A stretch of DNA of 64,000 bases from Amycolatopsis anabasis (GTDB lineage Bacteria; Actinomycetota; Actinomycetes; Mycobacteriales; Pseudonocardiaceae), in assembly GCF_009765355.1 (NCBI RefSeq), contig NZ_VTHK01000033.1, forward strand, positions 17,930-81,929, in the 5' to 3' direction. This document shows, piece after piece, positions 7,854 to 16,453 of this stretch; the stretch's first letter is position 1; each line of letters starts with the position of its first letter. The translations under genes and the position numbers were made by a program. Under the pieces are notes generated by a model, which was given only the letters and a program-made list of their open reading frames with translations, had not been told where the DNA came from and did no database searches.

Positions 7854-9518
7854 ATGTCCCCACTGCGACGCCGGCCCGTCGCCCTCGCCGCCACGGTCGT
7901 CGCGGCGAGCTCGATCTTCCTGTCGCTGCCCGCTCTGCCCGCCCTGGCGCAGGTTCCGCTTCCGGCAACCATGACGGCCGGGGCCATGCCGACGCCGCAA
8001 ACCGACGGGATCGTCTGGTCGGTGGCCATCGTCGGCAACACCGTCTACGCGGGTGGCCGGTTCAGCAAGGCCCGGCCCGCCGGTGTCGCTCCGGGCGGCG
8101 CCGGGGAAGTCGCGCGGAACAACCTGCTCGCGTTCGACCTGACCACCGGCCAGCTGTTGCCGTGGGCGCCGGGGATTTCCGGAAGCGGAACGCTGACCAG
8201 GGATCCCGGCCCGTTCTGCCGGAAACTCTCCGAATCCACGTGGACGTGCGATTCGGTGTTCCGGATCAAGGCCTCGCCGGACGGCAAGCAGATCTACGTC
8301 GTCGGCGACTTCGACAAGGTCGACGGCCAGTGGCGCTCCAGGATCGCCCGGTTCGACGCGGCGAGCGGGGCGCTGGACCCGGCGTTCCGGCCGCAGATCG
8401 CGGGCCGCGTCCGCGGGCTGTCGATCACTGACGACACGGTCTACGTGGGCGGTGCGTTCAACGCCGTCAACGGGACCCCGCGCACCCGGCTCGCCGCGCT
8501 CACCCTGGACGGTTCGCTCAAACCGTGGGCGCCGGCCGCGGACGGCGAGGTGTACGCGCTCCTGGCGGCGCCGCAGCAGGGCCGCGTGGTGATCGGCGGC
8601 GGCTTCAACACCGTCAACGGCGAACCGCGCCGGGCCCTGATGGCGGTCGACGCGGCGTCCGGTGTGAACGTCGGCTTCGAGGCGCGCACGCCCGACTCCC
8701 ACGACACGGTGACCGATATCGTCACCGACGGCAGCGGCACCGCGTATCTCGGTTCGTACAACTACGGCGGGACCCGGCGGTTCGAGGGCCGGGCCGCGAT
8801 CGACATCGCCACCGGCACGGCGAAGTGGTGGGACGGCTGCTACGGCGACACCCAGGCGGTCACGGTGACCGGGGGAGTGGTCTACAGCGCCTCGCACACG
8901 CACGACTGCAGCGCGATCAACGCGGCGCCGGACGACGGCCCGATCGGCTACTACCGGCTGGTGGGCGAGACCGCGGCGGCGGTCGGCACGGCGACCAGGA
9001 ACGTCAACCACGTCAGGGCGGGGGATCCGATTCCGGAGATGCTGCCGTGGTTCCCGAACACCAACGGCGGCCCGGACGACAGCGTCTGGAAGAACGGGCC
9101 GTGGGCGATCGATTCGAACAGCCAGTACGTCGTCGTGGGCGGCGAGTTCACCACGGTCAACGGTAAGCCGCAGCAGAGCCTGACCCGGTTCGCCGCGCGC
9201 GGGGTGCCCGGTGCGGTCAACAACGGTCCGCAGCAGGCGTTGCTCAAGGCGCCCGTGCTGACCCGGGAATGGGGTTCGATCGGCAGCCCGGTGATCACCT
9301 GGAACACCACCTGGGACGCGCAGAACTCCGACGTCACGTACCAGGTTTTCCGGGACGGCACCGCGGATCCGATCCACACGGTGACGCAGGCCTCCCGGCC
9401 GTGGGACACCCCGCAGCTGAAGTACGTCGACCGCCAGGTCAACGCCGGGACCTACCGGATCAAGGCCACCGACGCCGACGGGGTCACCATCGCTTCCCCG
9501 CGCTCCTCGATCGGCTAG
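7854..9518 (+). CDS. Secreted beta-propeller-type repeat protein
   Basis: 554 residues with a Sec signal peptide (Arg-rich start, hydrophobic core, cleavage near ALPALA at 32). The mature part repeats a blade-like motif of the form [VI]YxGGxFxxVNGxxRxxLAxxD, seen near residues 63, 146, 195, 244 and 423. This resembles delta-60/propeller repeats of extracellular actinobacterial proteins. The C-terminal 100 residues look like a fibronectin-III-type domain (ITWNTTWDAQNSDVTYQVFR). ATG is chosen because AAGGGA lies 7 bases upstream; longer in-frame extensions enter the previous gene. A role in binding or shaping the exopolysaccharide is inferred from position only. Confidence 0.7.
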   Translation: MSPLRRRPVALAATVVAASSIFLSLPALPALAQVPLPATMTAGAMPTPQTDGIVWSVAIVGNTVYAGGRFSKARPAGVAPGGAGEVARNNLLAFDLTTGQLLPWAPGISGSGTLTRDPGPFCRKLSESTWTCDSVFRIKASPDGKQIYVVGDFDKVDGQWRSRIARFDAASGALDPAFRPQIAGRVRGLSITDDTVYVGGAFNAVNGTPRTRLAALTLDGSLKPWAPAADGEVYALLAAPQQGRVVIGGGFNTVNGEPRRALMAVDAASGVNVGFEARTPDSHDTVTDIVTDGSGTAYLGSYNYGGTRRFEGRAAIDIATGTAKWWDGCYGDTQAVTVTGGVVYSASHTHDCSAINAAPDDGPIGYYRLVGETAAAVGTATRNVNHVRAGDPIPEMLPWFPNTNGGPDDSVWKNGPWAIDSNSQYVVVGGEFTTVNGKPQQSLTRFAARGVPGAVNNGPQQALLKAPVLTREWGSIGSPVITWNTTWDAQNSDVTYQVFRDGTADPIHTVTQASRPWDTPQLKYVDRQVNAGTYRIKATDADGVTIASPRSSIG

Positions 9519-9524
9519 CCGCAC

Positions 9525-9579
9525 TTCCATGAGGGGACCCCTCCGGACAAAATTTGTCTGGAGGGGTCCCCTCATGAAA
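9525..9579. terminator. Long bidirectional terminator between convergent genes
   Basis: A nearly perfect 27-bp inverted repeat with almost no loop. Its arms are centred on ATGAGGGGACCCCTCC, with only G-T type mismatches, and an A/T-rich apex (ACAAAATTTGT). It separates the converging propeller and beta-helix genes. Confidence 0.75.
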
Positions 9580-9587
9580 GCTCGGGG

Positions 9588-11360
9588 TTACTGGGGGAGG
9601 GCGCCGATGTCGGGGTTCGGGGTGGGCGGTACGCCCAGGACGGCGGCGATGTCGGCGGGAAGGGGTTGCCCGGCGCGCTGGCCCGGGGTGCCCGAGCGCA
9701 GGGTGAAGTTGTTCTTCGCCGGATCGGTGAACGGGGACCCGGCGAGGTCGGCGGCGAGGCTGTGCTGGTCCCGCCCGGTGGCGCGGGTGAACTCCGCCAG
9801 CGTCGGGTAACCGGCCGTCTTGCCGGAGCCGAGCGACCAGATCACCAGCGGCGCCGGTGTCCCGGATTTCCCGCGCAGGTAGGCGTTGCCGTCGCTGAGC
9901 ACCACGAACGGATGCCCCTCGAGCGGTTCGTCCTTGTGATCGGCGGAGTCGATGATCGGGTTCGCCGGTTTGGGCTGCGCGAAGAAGTTGTTCACCAGGA
10001 CCGTGTCCGTGGTGTACCAGGACAACCCGTTCTGCTTGCTGTAGTTGTCGGACGAGGGATCGCGCGGATCGTTGTACAGGCCGAGGTTCGTCGCGTTGTC
10101 GGCGAAGGTGTTCTGGTAGACCCGGACGTGGTCGGAGCTGGAGATCTTCAGCCCCCGCGCGCGGTTGCCCACCAGCACGTTCGACGCGATGATCGCGCGC
10201 GAGGACACCTCGTAGTACAGGCCGTTGACCGCGTTTCCCTTGGCCACGTTGCGGATCACCACCGCGTCCGTGCAGCCGAGATCGCACCACCAGCCGGTGC
10301 CGATGTTGTCGGCGAACACGTTCCCGGCGATGTACGGCTGCCGGGTGTGCGCGATCTTCGCCCCGGACGCGCCGATCGCCTCGCCGCTGAGGGCGAACCG
10401 CTCCTGGTTGTTGCGGCTGAACGTGCTGCCGGTCACCCGGAGGCCGTCGGCGCGGTTGGCGACCAGCCCGGCCAGGCCGTTGTCGGTGAACGTGCTCCCG
10501 GTGACCTTGCCGCCGGGCTGGTACACCGCCGCGCCGCTGGACGCCGACCACGCGAAGGTGGCGTTCTCGATCGTGACGTCCGGGGCGTTGGCCACCACCA
10601 TCGCGCCGCGGTTGCCGTAGTCCTGGTTGGAGGCGTACTGCGCCACCCCGATCCCGCGCAGCACGCTGCCGCGCGCCCCCTCGCCGTCCAGTTGCACGAG
10701 CCGGTCGAACGCGGTCGCCTCGACCGTCCGCCCGGCCGGGTCGTCGCCGATGATCAGGGCCTTGGCCGCCTTGTCCACGAAGAACCGGCCGGGGCCGACG
10801 TCGTCGGCGTCCCCGACCTGGCGCAGCGGTTTCCCGTTCACGAACACCATGTCGGGCAGCCCGGCGAACGGATGCGCCGGATCGATGATCGCGCCGAGGA
10901 AACAGCTGTGGCACAGGTCGACGTCCCAGCCGTCGTGCCGCCAGCCGCCGCCGCTGCGCGACCAGCCGTTGACCACGACGGTGCCCTTGAGCCACGCCTG
11001 CTCGTCCGGGTACGGCTGCAGGACGATCCGCTTGGTGACCTTGCCCAGCGTCTCCCGGTAGGTGCCGCCGCGCAGCACGATCGTCTGGCCGGGCCGCGCG
11101 CGGCCGACCGCCGCCGCGACCGTGCGCAGCGGCGCGGCGACCGTGCCGCTCGCCCCGTCCTGCCCGGCGGGCGCCACGACGATCGCGTCCGCCGGGACCG
11201 CGTACCGCGTGGCGGGCACGGTCAGGTCCACGGCAGTCGCCGCGGGTTCGCCGGGGATCTCGGTCCGGCCGTCGCCGGGGAGCACGGTGAAGGCGAGGGC
11301 GAGGACCCCGGCCAGGGTGACCGCCGCGTAGCCGAGGGAGCGGCGCCGGGCAGGATTCAT
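9588..11360 (-). CDS. Secreted right-handed parallel beta-helix protein
   Basis: 590 residues with an N-terminal membrane/signal segment (residues about 8-28). A DUF1565-like start (APAGQDGASGTVAAPLRTV ... GQTIVLRGGTYRE) is followed by many beta-helix rungs rich in Asn, Gly and Val (ASNVLVGNRARGLKIS, VRVYQNTFADNATN). The fold is shared by pectate lyases, polysaccharide epimerases and chondroitinase-type enzymes. A modifying or trimming role on the local polymer is plausible, but no catalytic set could be fixed. ATG at 11360 follows GAGGGG. It is 16 bases downstream of the cytidylyltransferase gene and probably in its operon. Confidence 0.75.
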   Translation of the reverse strand: MNPARRRSLGYAAVTLAGVLALAFTVLPGDGRTEIPGEPAATAVDLTVPATRYAVPADAIVVAPAGQDGASGTVAAPLRTVAAAVGRARPGQTIVLRGGTYRETLGKVTKRIVLQPYPDEQAWLKGTVVVNGWSRSGGGWRHDGWDVDLCHSCFLGAIIDPAHPFAGLPDMVFVNGKPLRQVGDADDVGPGRFFVDKAAKALIIGDDPAGRTVEATAFDRLVQLDGEGARGSVLRGIGVAQYASNQDYGNRGAMVVANAPDVTIENATFAWSASSGAAVYQPGGKVTGSTFTDNGLAGLVANRADGLRVTGSTFSRNNQERFALSGEAIGASGAKIAHTRQPYIAGNVFADNIGTGWWCDLGCTDAVVIRNVAKGNAVNGLYYEVSSRAIIASNVLVGNRARGLKISSSDHVRVYQNTFADNATNLGLYNDPRDPSSDNYSKQNGLSWYTTDTVLVNNFFAQPKPANPIIDSADHKDEPLEGHPFVVLSDGNAYLRGKSGTPAPLVIWSLGSGKTAGYPTLAEFTRATGRDQHSLAADLAGSPFTDPAKNNFTLRSGTPGQRAGQPLPADIAAVLGVPPTPNPDIGALPQ

Positions 11361-11376
11361 AACCCCTCGCGTGTTC

Positions 11377-11796
11377 CTAAGACGGTATGGAGATCAGTTT
11401 GCTGCGCAGCGCGCTGCTGGAAGTGTGGATGGTGTAGGGGAAATAGACTACCCGGGCGCCGACCTCGCCGAGTTGCGATTCGAGTCGTTTCCCCCGTTCG
11501 GTACCCCGCCAGTCGTCGCCCTTGAACAGCATGTCGAAGCGCAGGTGCCGCCACGCTTCGAACTTGTCGGTGTGCAGGTCCGGCACCGCCTCGTCGACGT
11601 ACCGGATGCTGCGGACGATCTCCAGCCGCTCCTCGAACGGCACGATCGGCAGCTTGCCCTTGGCCTTGAACACGACGTCGTCGGAGACCACGCCCGCGAC
11701 GAGCCGATCGCATTCCTGGCTCGCCCGCCGGAGGATGTTCAGGTGGCCGATGTGGAACATGTCGTACGCCCCCGGGGCGTAACCGATCACCGTCAT
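11377..11796 (-). CDS. Glycerol-3-phosphate cytidylyltransferase-like nucleotidyltransferase
   Basis: 139 residues. It has the nucleotidyltransferase signature HIGH (APGAYDMFHIGHLN) and the closing motif YTIHTSSSALRSKL, which matches the TagD/RfaE-type cytidylyltransferase family. It should make a CDP-activated alcohol (CDP-glycerol or similar) from CTP. The ATG overlaps the stop of the CDP-alcohol transferase gene (ATGA), so the two products are made together and probably act in sequence. The exact alcohol is unknown. Confidence 0.8.
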   Translation of the reverse strand: MTVIGYAPGAYDMFHIGHLNILRRASQECDRLVAGVVSDDVVFKAKGKLPIVPFEERLEIVRSIRYVDEAVPDLHTDKFEAWRHLRFDMLFKGDDWRGTERGKRLESQLGEVGARVVYFPYTIHTSSSALRSKLISIPS

Positions 11797-12539
11797 GCCC
11801 CGCCCCCTTCGAGCGCGGCCATGTCCCGGAACCACTTCGGCAGGGCCGCGAGCAGGAAGGCGAAGTTCGCCACGAAGAGCAGTCCGTAGCCGACCGCGAA
11901 CACCTCCGGAAATCCGAACAGCAGGAACACCAGGCAGGTCAGCCCGTAGTCGGTGGGAACCACCAGCAGCGAGCGCAGGGTGGAGGGCGCGCCCGCGGGA
12001 CCGGCGGGAACGCCGCGGCTCCGGCGGAGCTGGTCGTTGAGAATCATTCCGAAGAACAGCGTCACCGCGACGATCTGGAAAGCGATCGGCACCAGCAGAA
12101 AACCGCGCGGAAGGTCGAAGAAACGGTAACCGGAAATCAGCACGGCCAAATGCAGCGAAGAGACTTTCACCGCGTCGACGACGTGGTCGAGCCATTCTCC
12201 GGCGACACTGCCGCCCCCGCGCAACCGGGCGAGCTGGCCGTCCGCGGAGTCCAGCGCGTATCCGATGACCAGTGCCAGCGCCACCGCGATCCCGGCCCAG
12301 ACCGCGGGTTCGGCGAGCGCGACCGTCGCGATCCCGCCGAAGGTGAACACCGCGCTCACCCCGGTGACCTGATTCGGGGTCAGCCCGGCCTGGTAGGCCG
12401 CCGCGGCGAGGTAGCCGCCCAGCCTTCGATTGACGAAGCGGGAGTAGGCGGGAGCGCCCTGGGCGCTCTTCTGGGCCGACGGCAGGCGGCGGAGGGTCGC
12501 GGTGAAACCGGTCGCCTTCGCGGGGCGCGGTTCACTCAC
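11793..12539 (-). CDS. CDP-alcohol phosphatidyltransferase family membrane protein
   Basis: 248 residues with about six membrane helices. The complete family motif DxxDGxxARx8GxxxDxxxD is present (DSADGQLAR ... GEWLDHVVD), so the active site looks intact. Such enzymes displace CMP from a CDP-alcohol. Next to the cytidylyltransferase it would use that enzyme's product, either on a lipid or on the polymer intermediate. It is separate from the PIP synthase at 20.5 kb and less like it. The start is GTG with weak ribosome binding; the exact start is uncertain. Confidence 0.8.
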   Translation of the reverse strand: MSEPRPAKATGFTATLRRLPSAQKSAQGAPAYSRFVNRRLGGYLAAAAYQAGLTPNQVTGVSAVFTFGGIATVALAEPAVWAGIAVALALVIGYALDSADGQLARLRGGGSVAGEWLDHVVDAVKVSSLHLAVLISGYRFFDLPRGFLLVPIAFQIVAVTLFFGMILNDQLRRSRGVPAGPAGAPSTLRSLLVVPTDYGLTCLVFLLFGFPEVFAVGYGLLFVANFAFLLAALPKWFRDMAALEGGGA

Positions 12540-12848
12540 TCGGCACCCGCAACCCGGAGGCGGGACCGCCGTTCGCGTATGGGTTCATGTCAGGTTACTC
12601 ACCGGTGGTGACAGGGGGACGTTGTGGGGACGAATCGGGTAATCCGGTGAACGCTATCAGTGTCCGCCGGGGTCGGCTGCTTTTCGGTCACAGGGTCTCG
12701 GGTCGTTGCCGGGGTGGTCCATGAATTGTCGCCCTTTCTAATCCTTTCGTTACCGGACTAAACGATGCGGATGTCCGAGGACTCTGACGCCGAAGCTGCT
12801 GATATATTTCGCTGGCCACTCTCGGTGAAATGATCGGATACAGGACGT
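12540..12848. other. Divergent promoter region inside the polysaccharide locus
   Basis: 309 bases between the leftward CDP-alcohol operon and the rightward chain-length/flippase operon. No gene is visible. The right part (about 12725-12840) is richer in A and T and ends in AGGACGT before the ATG at 12849. No operator could be defined. Confidence 0.5.
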
Positions 12849-14333
12849 ATGGACGAGCAGCCGTCACCGCGGATCCTCGACGCGCTCTGGAGGTATCGGT
12901 GGAGCTCGCTGGCGATCGTACTGCTGGTCGTCGTGCTCAGTGCGGCGGTGGCCCTGGTGATCGGCGGCGGCACGACCGCTACCGCGCGCGTGGTGCTCAA
13001 GACCCCGGACAAGGCCGGGGTGGTCGGGGTGGACTCGACCAGTGAGTCCGCGTTCGTCCGCTACGTGAACCAGCGCGCGCTGTTCGTGGTGTCCGATCGC
13101 GTGCTCACCAGCGCCAGCGCGAGCATGGGCGGCGCGGTGCCGCTCGACACGCTGCGCGAACAGGTGACCGCCAAGGCGTCCGAGAACGGCGAGTCGATCG
13201 TGGTGACGGTCACGGCGGGCAGCCTCGACCAGTCGCTGATGACCGCGGACGCGGTGACCAAGGCGTACCAGGCCGAATCGCGCGCGGACGTCCAGTCGTC
13301 GGCGCAGAAGACCCTGGACACCCTCGCCGCGCGGCGCAAGGACGCCGCCGCCGAGCCGAACACCTCGGCCGCGGCGACCACGTTGAGCGAATTGGACAAG
13401 CAGGCGACCCAGGTGCGCGTGGCCGCCGACCAGTTCGGCGATGGTGTGTCCTTTGTGGACAAAGCGGTGCCGGACAGCGCCGGGGCCGCCGCGTCGCTGC
13501 TGCGCGACGTGGCGATCGGCCTCGCGTTCGGTCTGCTACTCGCCGCGGCGGTCGCCTGGGTCCGCGCCGACCGCGACCGGCGCATGCGCGACAGCGACGA
13601 CCTGTCCGGCGCCACCGGAGAGCCGGTGCTCGCCGAGATCGAGGTGCTGACCGATCCCGAGGTGGCCGCCCTGCGCGAGGTGGGCAGCCCGCCGCTGTGG
13701 CCCTACCAGTTCGCCGCCTCCGGGCTGCGGACCGCGGTGGACCGCGGCGTGGTGGTGGTGACCGCGAGCGCGCCCGGGGACGGCAGCACGACCTCGACCC
13801 TGCAGATCGCCACCGCGGCGGCCCGCAGCGGCGCGCGGGTGCTGCTGGTCGATGCGTCGGTCCGGTCGCACGGGCTGTCCGATCTGCTCGGGCTCCGCTA
13901 CGACCCGCACGGGCTGACCTCGATCGCGGTGGGCGCGATGCGCGCGGACGAATGCACGCGCGTGGTCGACCTCGGCGACCGGGTCTACCTGTGGGCGATC
14001 CCGGCCGGGCAGTACCAGGAGGCCACGCTGGACCACTTCCGCTCCAGCCTGCTGCAGAAGTCGGTGGCCGCGATGCGCACCGCCTACGATCTGGTGCTCG
14101 TGGACTGCGCCTCGCCGTCGATCGCCCCGGAGGTCACGCCGATCATCCGGGAGTCCGACGGCGTGGTGGTCGTGGTCCGCCGGGACCGGGAATCCCGGTC
14201 GGTGCACCGGCTCCGGGAGCAGATCCGGCTGCTCGGCGGTTCGGTGATCGGGTACCTGTTCACCTTCGCGCGCCCGCAGCGGGACATGCCGCGGCGCGCC
14301 ATCATGCCGAACCCGCTCCGGCGTCAGCAATAA
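12849..14333 (+). CDS. Polysaccharide chain-length protein fused to degenerate BY-kinase-like domain
   Basis: 494 residues. Two membrane segments (about 19-38 and 218-238) flank an extracellular Wzz-type region rich in Ala, Ser and Gln. The cytoplasmic half resembles the CpsD/CapB tyrosine-kinase fold. The catalytic motifs are altered. The Walker A stretch reads APGDGSTTST with Ser313 where Lys is required. The second acid of Walker A' is lost (VDAS, Ser337), while Walker B Asp419 stays. There is no C-terminal tyrosine cluster (ending PRRAIMPNPLRRQQ). It is probably a non-catalytic regulator of chain length. It is followed directly by the flippase gene. Confidence 0.82.
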   Translation: MDEQPSPRILDALWRYRWSSLAIVLLVVVLSAAVALVIGGGTTATARVVLKTPDKAGVVGVDSTSESAFVRYVNQRALFVVSDRVLTSASASMGGAVPLDTLREQVTAKASENGESIVVTVTAGSLDQSLMTADAVTKAYQAESRADVQSSAQKTLDTLAARRKDAAAEPNTSAAATTLSELDKQATQVRVAADQFGDGVSFVDKAVPDSAGAAASLLRDVAIGLAFGLLLAAAVAWVRADRDRRMRDSDDLSGATGEPVLAEIEVLTDPEVAALREVGSPPLWPYQFAASGLRTAVDRGVVVVTASAPGDGSTTSTLQIATAAARSGARVLLVDASVRSHGLSDLLGLRYDPHGLTSIAVGAMRADECTRVVDLGDRVYLWAIPAGQYQEATLDHFRSSLLQKSVAAMRTAYDLVLVDCASPSIAPEVTPIIRESDGVVVVVRRDRESRSVHRLREQIRLLGGSVIGYLFTFARPQRDMPRRAIMPNPLRRQQ

Positions 14334-15605
14334 GTGGCCGTCCGAGGATTGCACCGCCTGGCCGGGAAGATCGGGGCCCCGGTCATCTCGCAGGGCCTGA
14401 CCGCCGGCACCAGCCTGCTGCTGCAGATCGTCGCCGCGCGCACCCTCGGACTCACCGAGTACGGCTCGTTCGCGGTGTTCCTCGCCGTGCTGGTGAGCGC
14501 GACCGCGCTCTACACCGGCTACGTCGGCGACAGCCTCGCGGTGCTCGACCGGCACGACCCGGTCACCCGCCCCGCCCTGGTGACCAGCGCGCTCGCCGCG
14601 CTGGTGCTCGCTTTCGCGGGCGGGCTGGCGACCTCGTTGATCCTGCGCGACGGCGACTTCGGCACCGCGTTGCTCTACGCGGCCATGGTGGTCGGCTGGC
14701 TGGCCGAGGAGACGTTCCGGCGCCTGCTGATCGCCCGGCAGGAGTTCTGGAAGCTGGTCGGCAACGACGTGGCCTATCTGCTCGGCACGTTCGCCGCGCT
14801 CGGCGCCTGGTCCCTCACCGCCCGGACGGTCACCCTGCCGATGATCTTCGCGGCGATGGGCGTCGGCACGGTCGCCGCGATCGTCACCGGATTCGCCCAG
14901 GTGCCCGCGGCCGAGCTGCGGCGGGTGCGCCCGGGCCGGGCGGGGTTGCGGGCGGTCGCCTCCTTCGCCGGGTGGCGCTCGCTGCACGCCACGCTGCGCC
15001 CGGCCGCGATGCTGGCCTCCCGCGTGCTCGTCGCGAACCTGGTTTCGCTGACGGCCGTGGGCATCCTGGAGACCGGGCGGCTGGTGGTCGCGCCGCTGCA
15101 GGTGGTCATCAACGGCGCCGGGAGCTTCCTGCTCGCGGGATTCGCGGCGCACGAGCGGGGCGGCCGGGGCGCCGGGAACCTGGCCACCCGGGCCGCCTGG
15201 TTGCTGGTCGGGGTCACGGTCGGCGGGGGAGCGGTGCTTTCGGTGTTCGCGCATCCGCTCGGCCGGTTGATGACCGGGCAGGAGGTCGATCCGCTGCTCC
15301 TGCTCGGCTGGGTCGCCTATCTCGGCGTCTGGGCCGCGGGGCTGCCGTACGTCACCGAGGTGGTGGCCCGGAAGCTCTCCCGCGCGGTGTTCACGATCCG
15401 GCTCGTCGATTCGCTCGCCGGGCTCGCGCTGGCGCTGGCGGCGTTGCTGGCCGGGGCGCCGGTCGCCGCGGTGCCGTGGCTGATGGCACTGGGCGGGCTG
15501 TACTCGGTCCTCCGGTTGCGGAGCCTGGCCCGGCGCACGCGCGCCGAACGGCCGGAACGGTCCCGGATCGATCTCGAGGCGACCGTCCGCATTCCGCACG
15601 TGTGA
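14334..15605 (+). CDS. Wzx-like polysaccharide flippase (MOP superfamily)
   Basis: 423 residues with about 12 hydrophobic helices and the N-terminal pattern of lipid-linked oligosaccharide flippases (TAGTSLLLQIVAARTLGLTE). It would move the undecaprenyl-linked repeat unit to the outer face for polymerisation. The GTG start follows the stop codon of the chain-length gene with no gap, implying one operon and translational coupling. No ribosome-binding site of its own is seen, which supports coupling. Confidence 0.82.
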   Translation: MAVRGLHRLAGKIGAPVISQGLTAGTSLLLQIVAARTLGLTEYGSFAVFLAVLVSATALYTGYVGDSLAVLDRHDPVTRPALVTSALAALVLAFAGGLATSLILRDGDFGTALLYAAMVVGWLAEETFRRLLIARQEFWKLVGNDVAYLLGTFAALGAWSLTARTVTLPMIFAAMGVGTVAAIVTGFAQVPAAELRRVRPGRAGLRAVASFAGWRSLHATLRPAAMLASRVLVANLVSLTAVGILETGRLVVAPLQVVINGAGSFLLAGFAAHERGGRGAGNLATRAAWLLVGVTVGGGAVLSVFAHPLGRLMTGQEVDPLLLLGWVAYLGVWAAGLPYVTEVVARKLSRAVFTIRLVDSLAGLALALAALLAGAPVAAVPWLMALGGLYSVLRLRSLARRTRAERPERSRIDLEATVRIPHV

Positions 15606-15636
15606 GGCACCGCACATCTGGATCTCCGCGAAATAG

Positions 15637-15676
15637 TCAAGCGCTCAACTATGTTCAGGAGGGTTGAACGCTCAAC
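15637..15676 (+). promoter_or_regulatory. Two operator-like sites before the nitroreductase gene
   Basis: Site 1 is TCAAGCGCTCAA (15637-15648). Site 2 is GTTGA-ACGC-TCAAC (15663-15676). Both match the perfect palindrome GGTTGAGCGCTCAACC found next to the marR gene at 19848-19863, and the two sites are 26 bases apart. They lie just upstream of the nitroreductase start and are good candidate binding sites for that MarR protein. Confidence 0.65.
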
Positions 15677-15695
15677 GACGAAAGGACAGCACCCG

Positions 15696-16310
15696 ATGAC
15701 CTCGGCGACCTCCCGCACCGAAACCCTCGAACTTCCGCACGACGTCCAGGACCTGCTGTTCCGGGAAGCTCGTACGGCCAACACGTTCAGCTCCGAACCG
15801 GTCACCGACGAGCAGCTCCAGGCGATCTACGACCTGGTCAAGTGGGCGCCCACCTCGATGAACATCCAGCCGCTGCGCGCCGTGGTGATCCGCAGCGACG
15901 AGGCGAAGCAGCGCCTGCTGCCGCTGATGGCCGAGGGCAACCGGGCGAAGACCGCCACCGCGCCGGTGACCGTCATCCTCGCCGCGGACACCGAGTTCCA
16001 CGAGAACTTCGAGAAGACCTTCCCGCACAAGCCGGAGGCCCGGGAGTACTTCGCGGAGGACGGCCCCCGCGCCGAGGCCGCCAAGTTCAACGCCCTGCTG
16101 CAGGTGGGCTACTTCATCATCGGGATCCGCGCGGCCGGGCTCGCCGCCGGTCCGATGATCGGCTTCGACAACGCGGGGATCGAGCGGGAGTTCTTCGGCG
16201 GCAAGCCGTGGAAGTCGCTGGTCGTGATCAACATCGGCAAGCCGGGCGAGAACCCGTGGTTCGGCCGCCTGCCCCGCCTCGACTACGACGAGGTCGTCGA
16301 GACCGTCTGA
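15696..16310 (+). CDS. Nitroreductase-family FMN oxidoreductase (RutE/malonic semialdehyde reductase-like)
   Basis: 204 residues. The N-terminal helix with REARTANTFSSEPVTDEQL and the WAPTSMNIQPLR flavin-binding segment match the RutE/HadB-like branch of nitroreductases, which reduce semialdehydes, quinones or nitro compounds with NAD(P)H and FMN. ATG at 15696 is preceded by AAAGGA; a longer start at 15651 would place the operator sites inside the gene and is rejected. It stands alone and is probably induced through the MarR-type sites. The true substrate is unknown. Confidence 0.85.
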   Translation: MTSATSRTETLELPHDVQDLLFREARTANTFSSEPVTDEQLQAIYDLVKWAPTSMNIQPLRAVVIRSDEAKQRLLPLMAEGNRAKTATAPVTVILAADTEFHENFEKTFPHKPEAREYFAEDGPRAEAAKFNALLQVGYFIIGIRAAGLAAGPMIGFDNAGIEREFFGGKPWKSLVVINIGKPGENPWFGRLPRLDYDEVVETV

Positions 16311-16329
16311 CCTCGTCAGCGACGCCTTG

Positions 16330-16360
16330 GAAGGACGCAGCGGACCCCGCGGCGTCCTTC
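16330..16360 (+). terminator. Hairpin between nitroreductase and thrS
   Basis: A 9-bp stem (GAAGGACGC pairing with GCGTCCTTC) with a GC-rich loop. There is no U-run, so it may be a weak or factor-assisted terminator, or part of the thrS leader. No T-box motifs were seen. Confidence 0.4.
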
Positions 16361-16453
16361 AGGGCGTTGCGGGGCCCGTACCAGGTGACGGCTAGCATCA
16401 AGGGGTCGTCGCGGATGCCGCGAGTCAGGAAATCCGAAACCTAGGAGCCAGTC

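Noticed and set aside
16311..16453. T-box riboswitch upstream of thrS
   Set aside because: No T-box sequence, specifier loop or antiterminator pairing was found in the 143-base gap.
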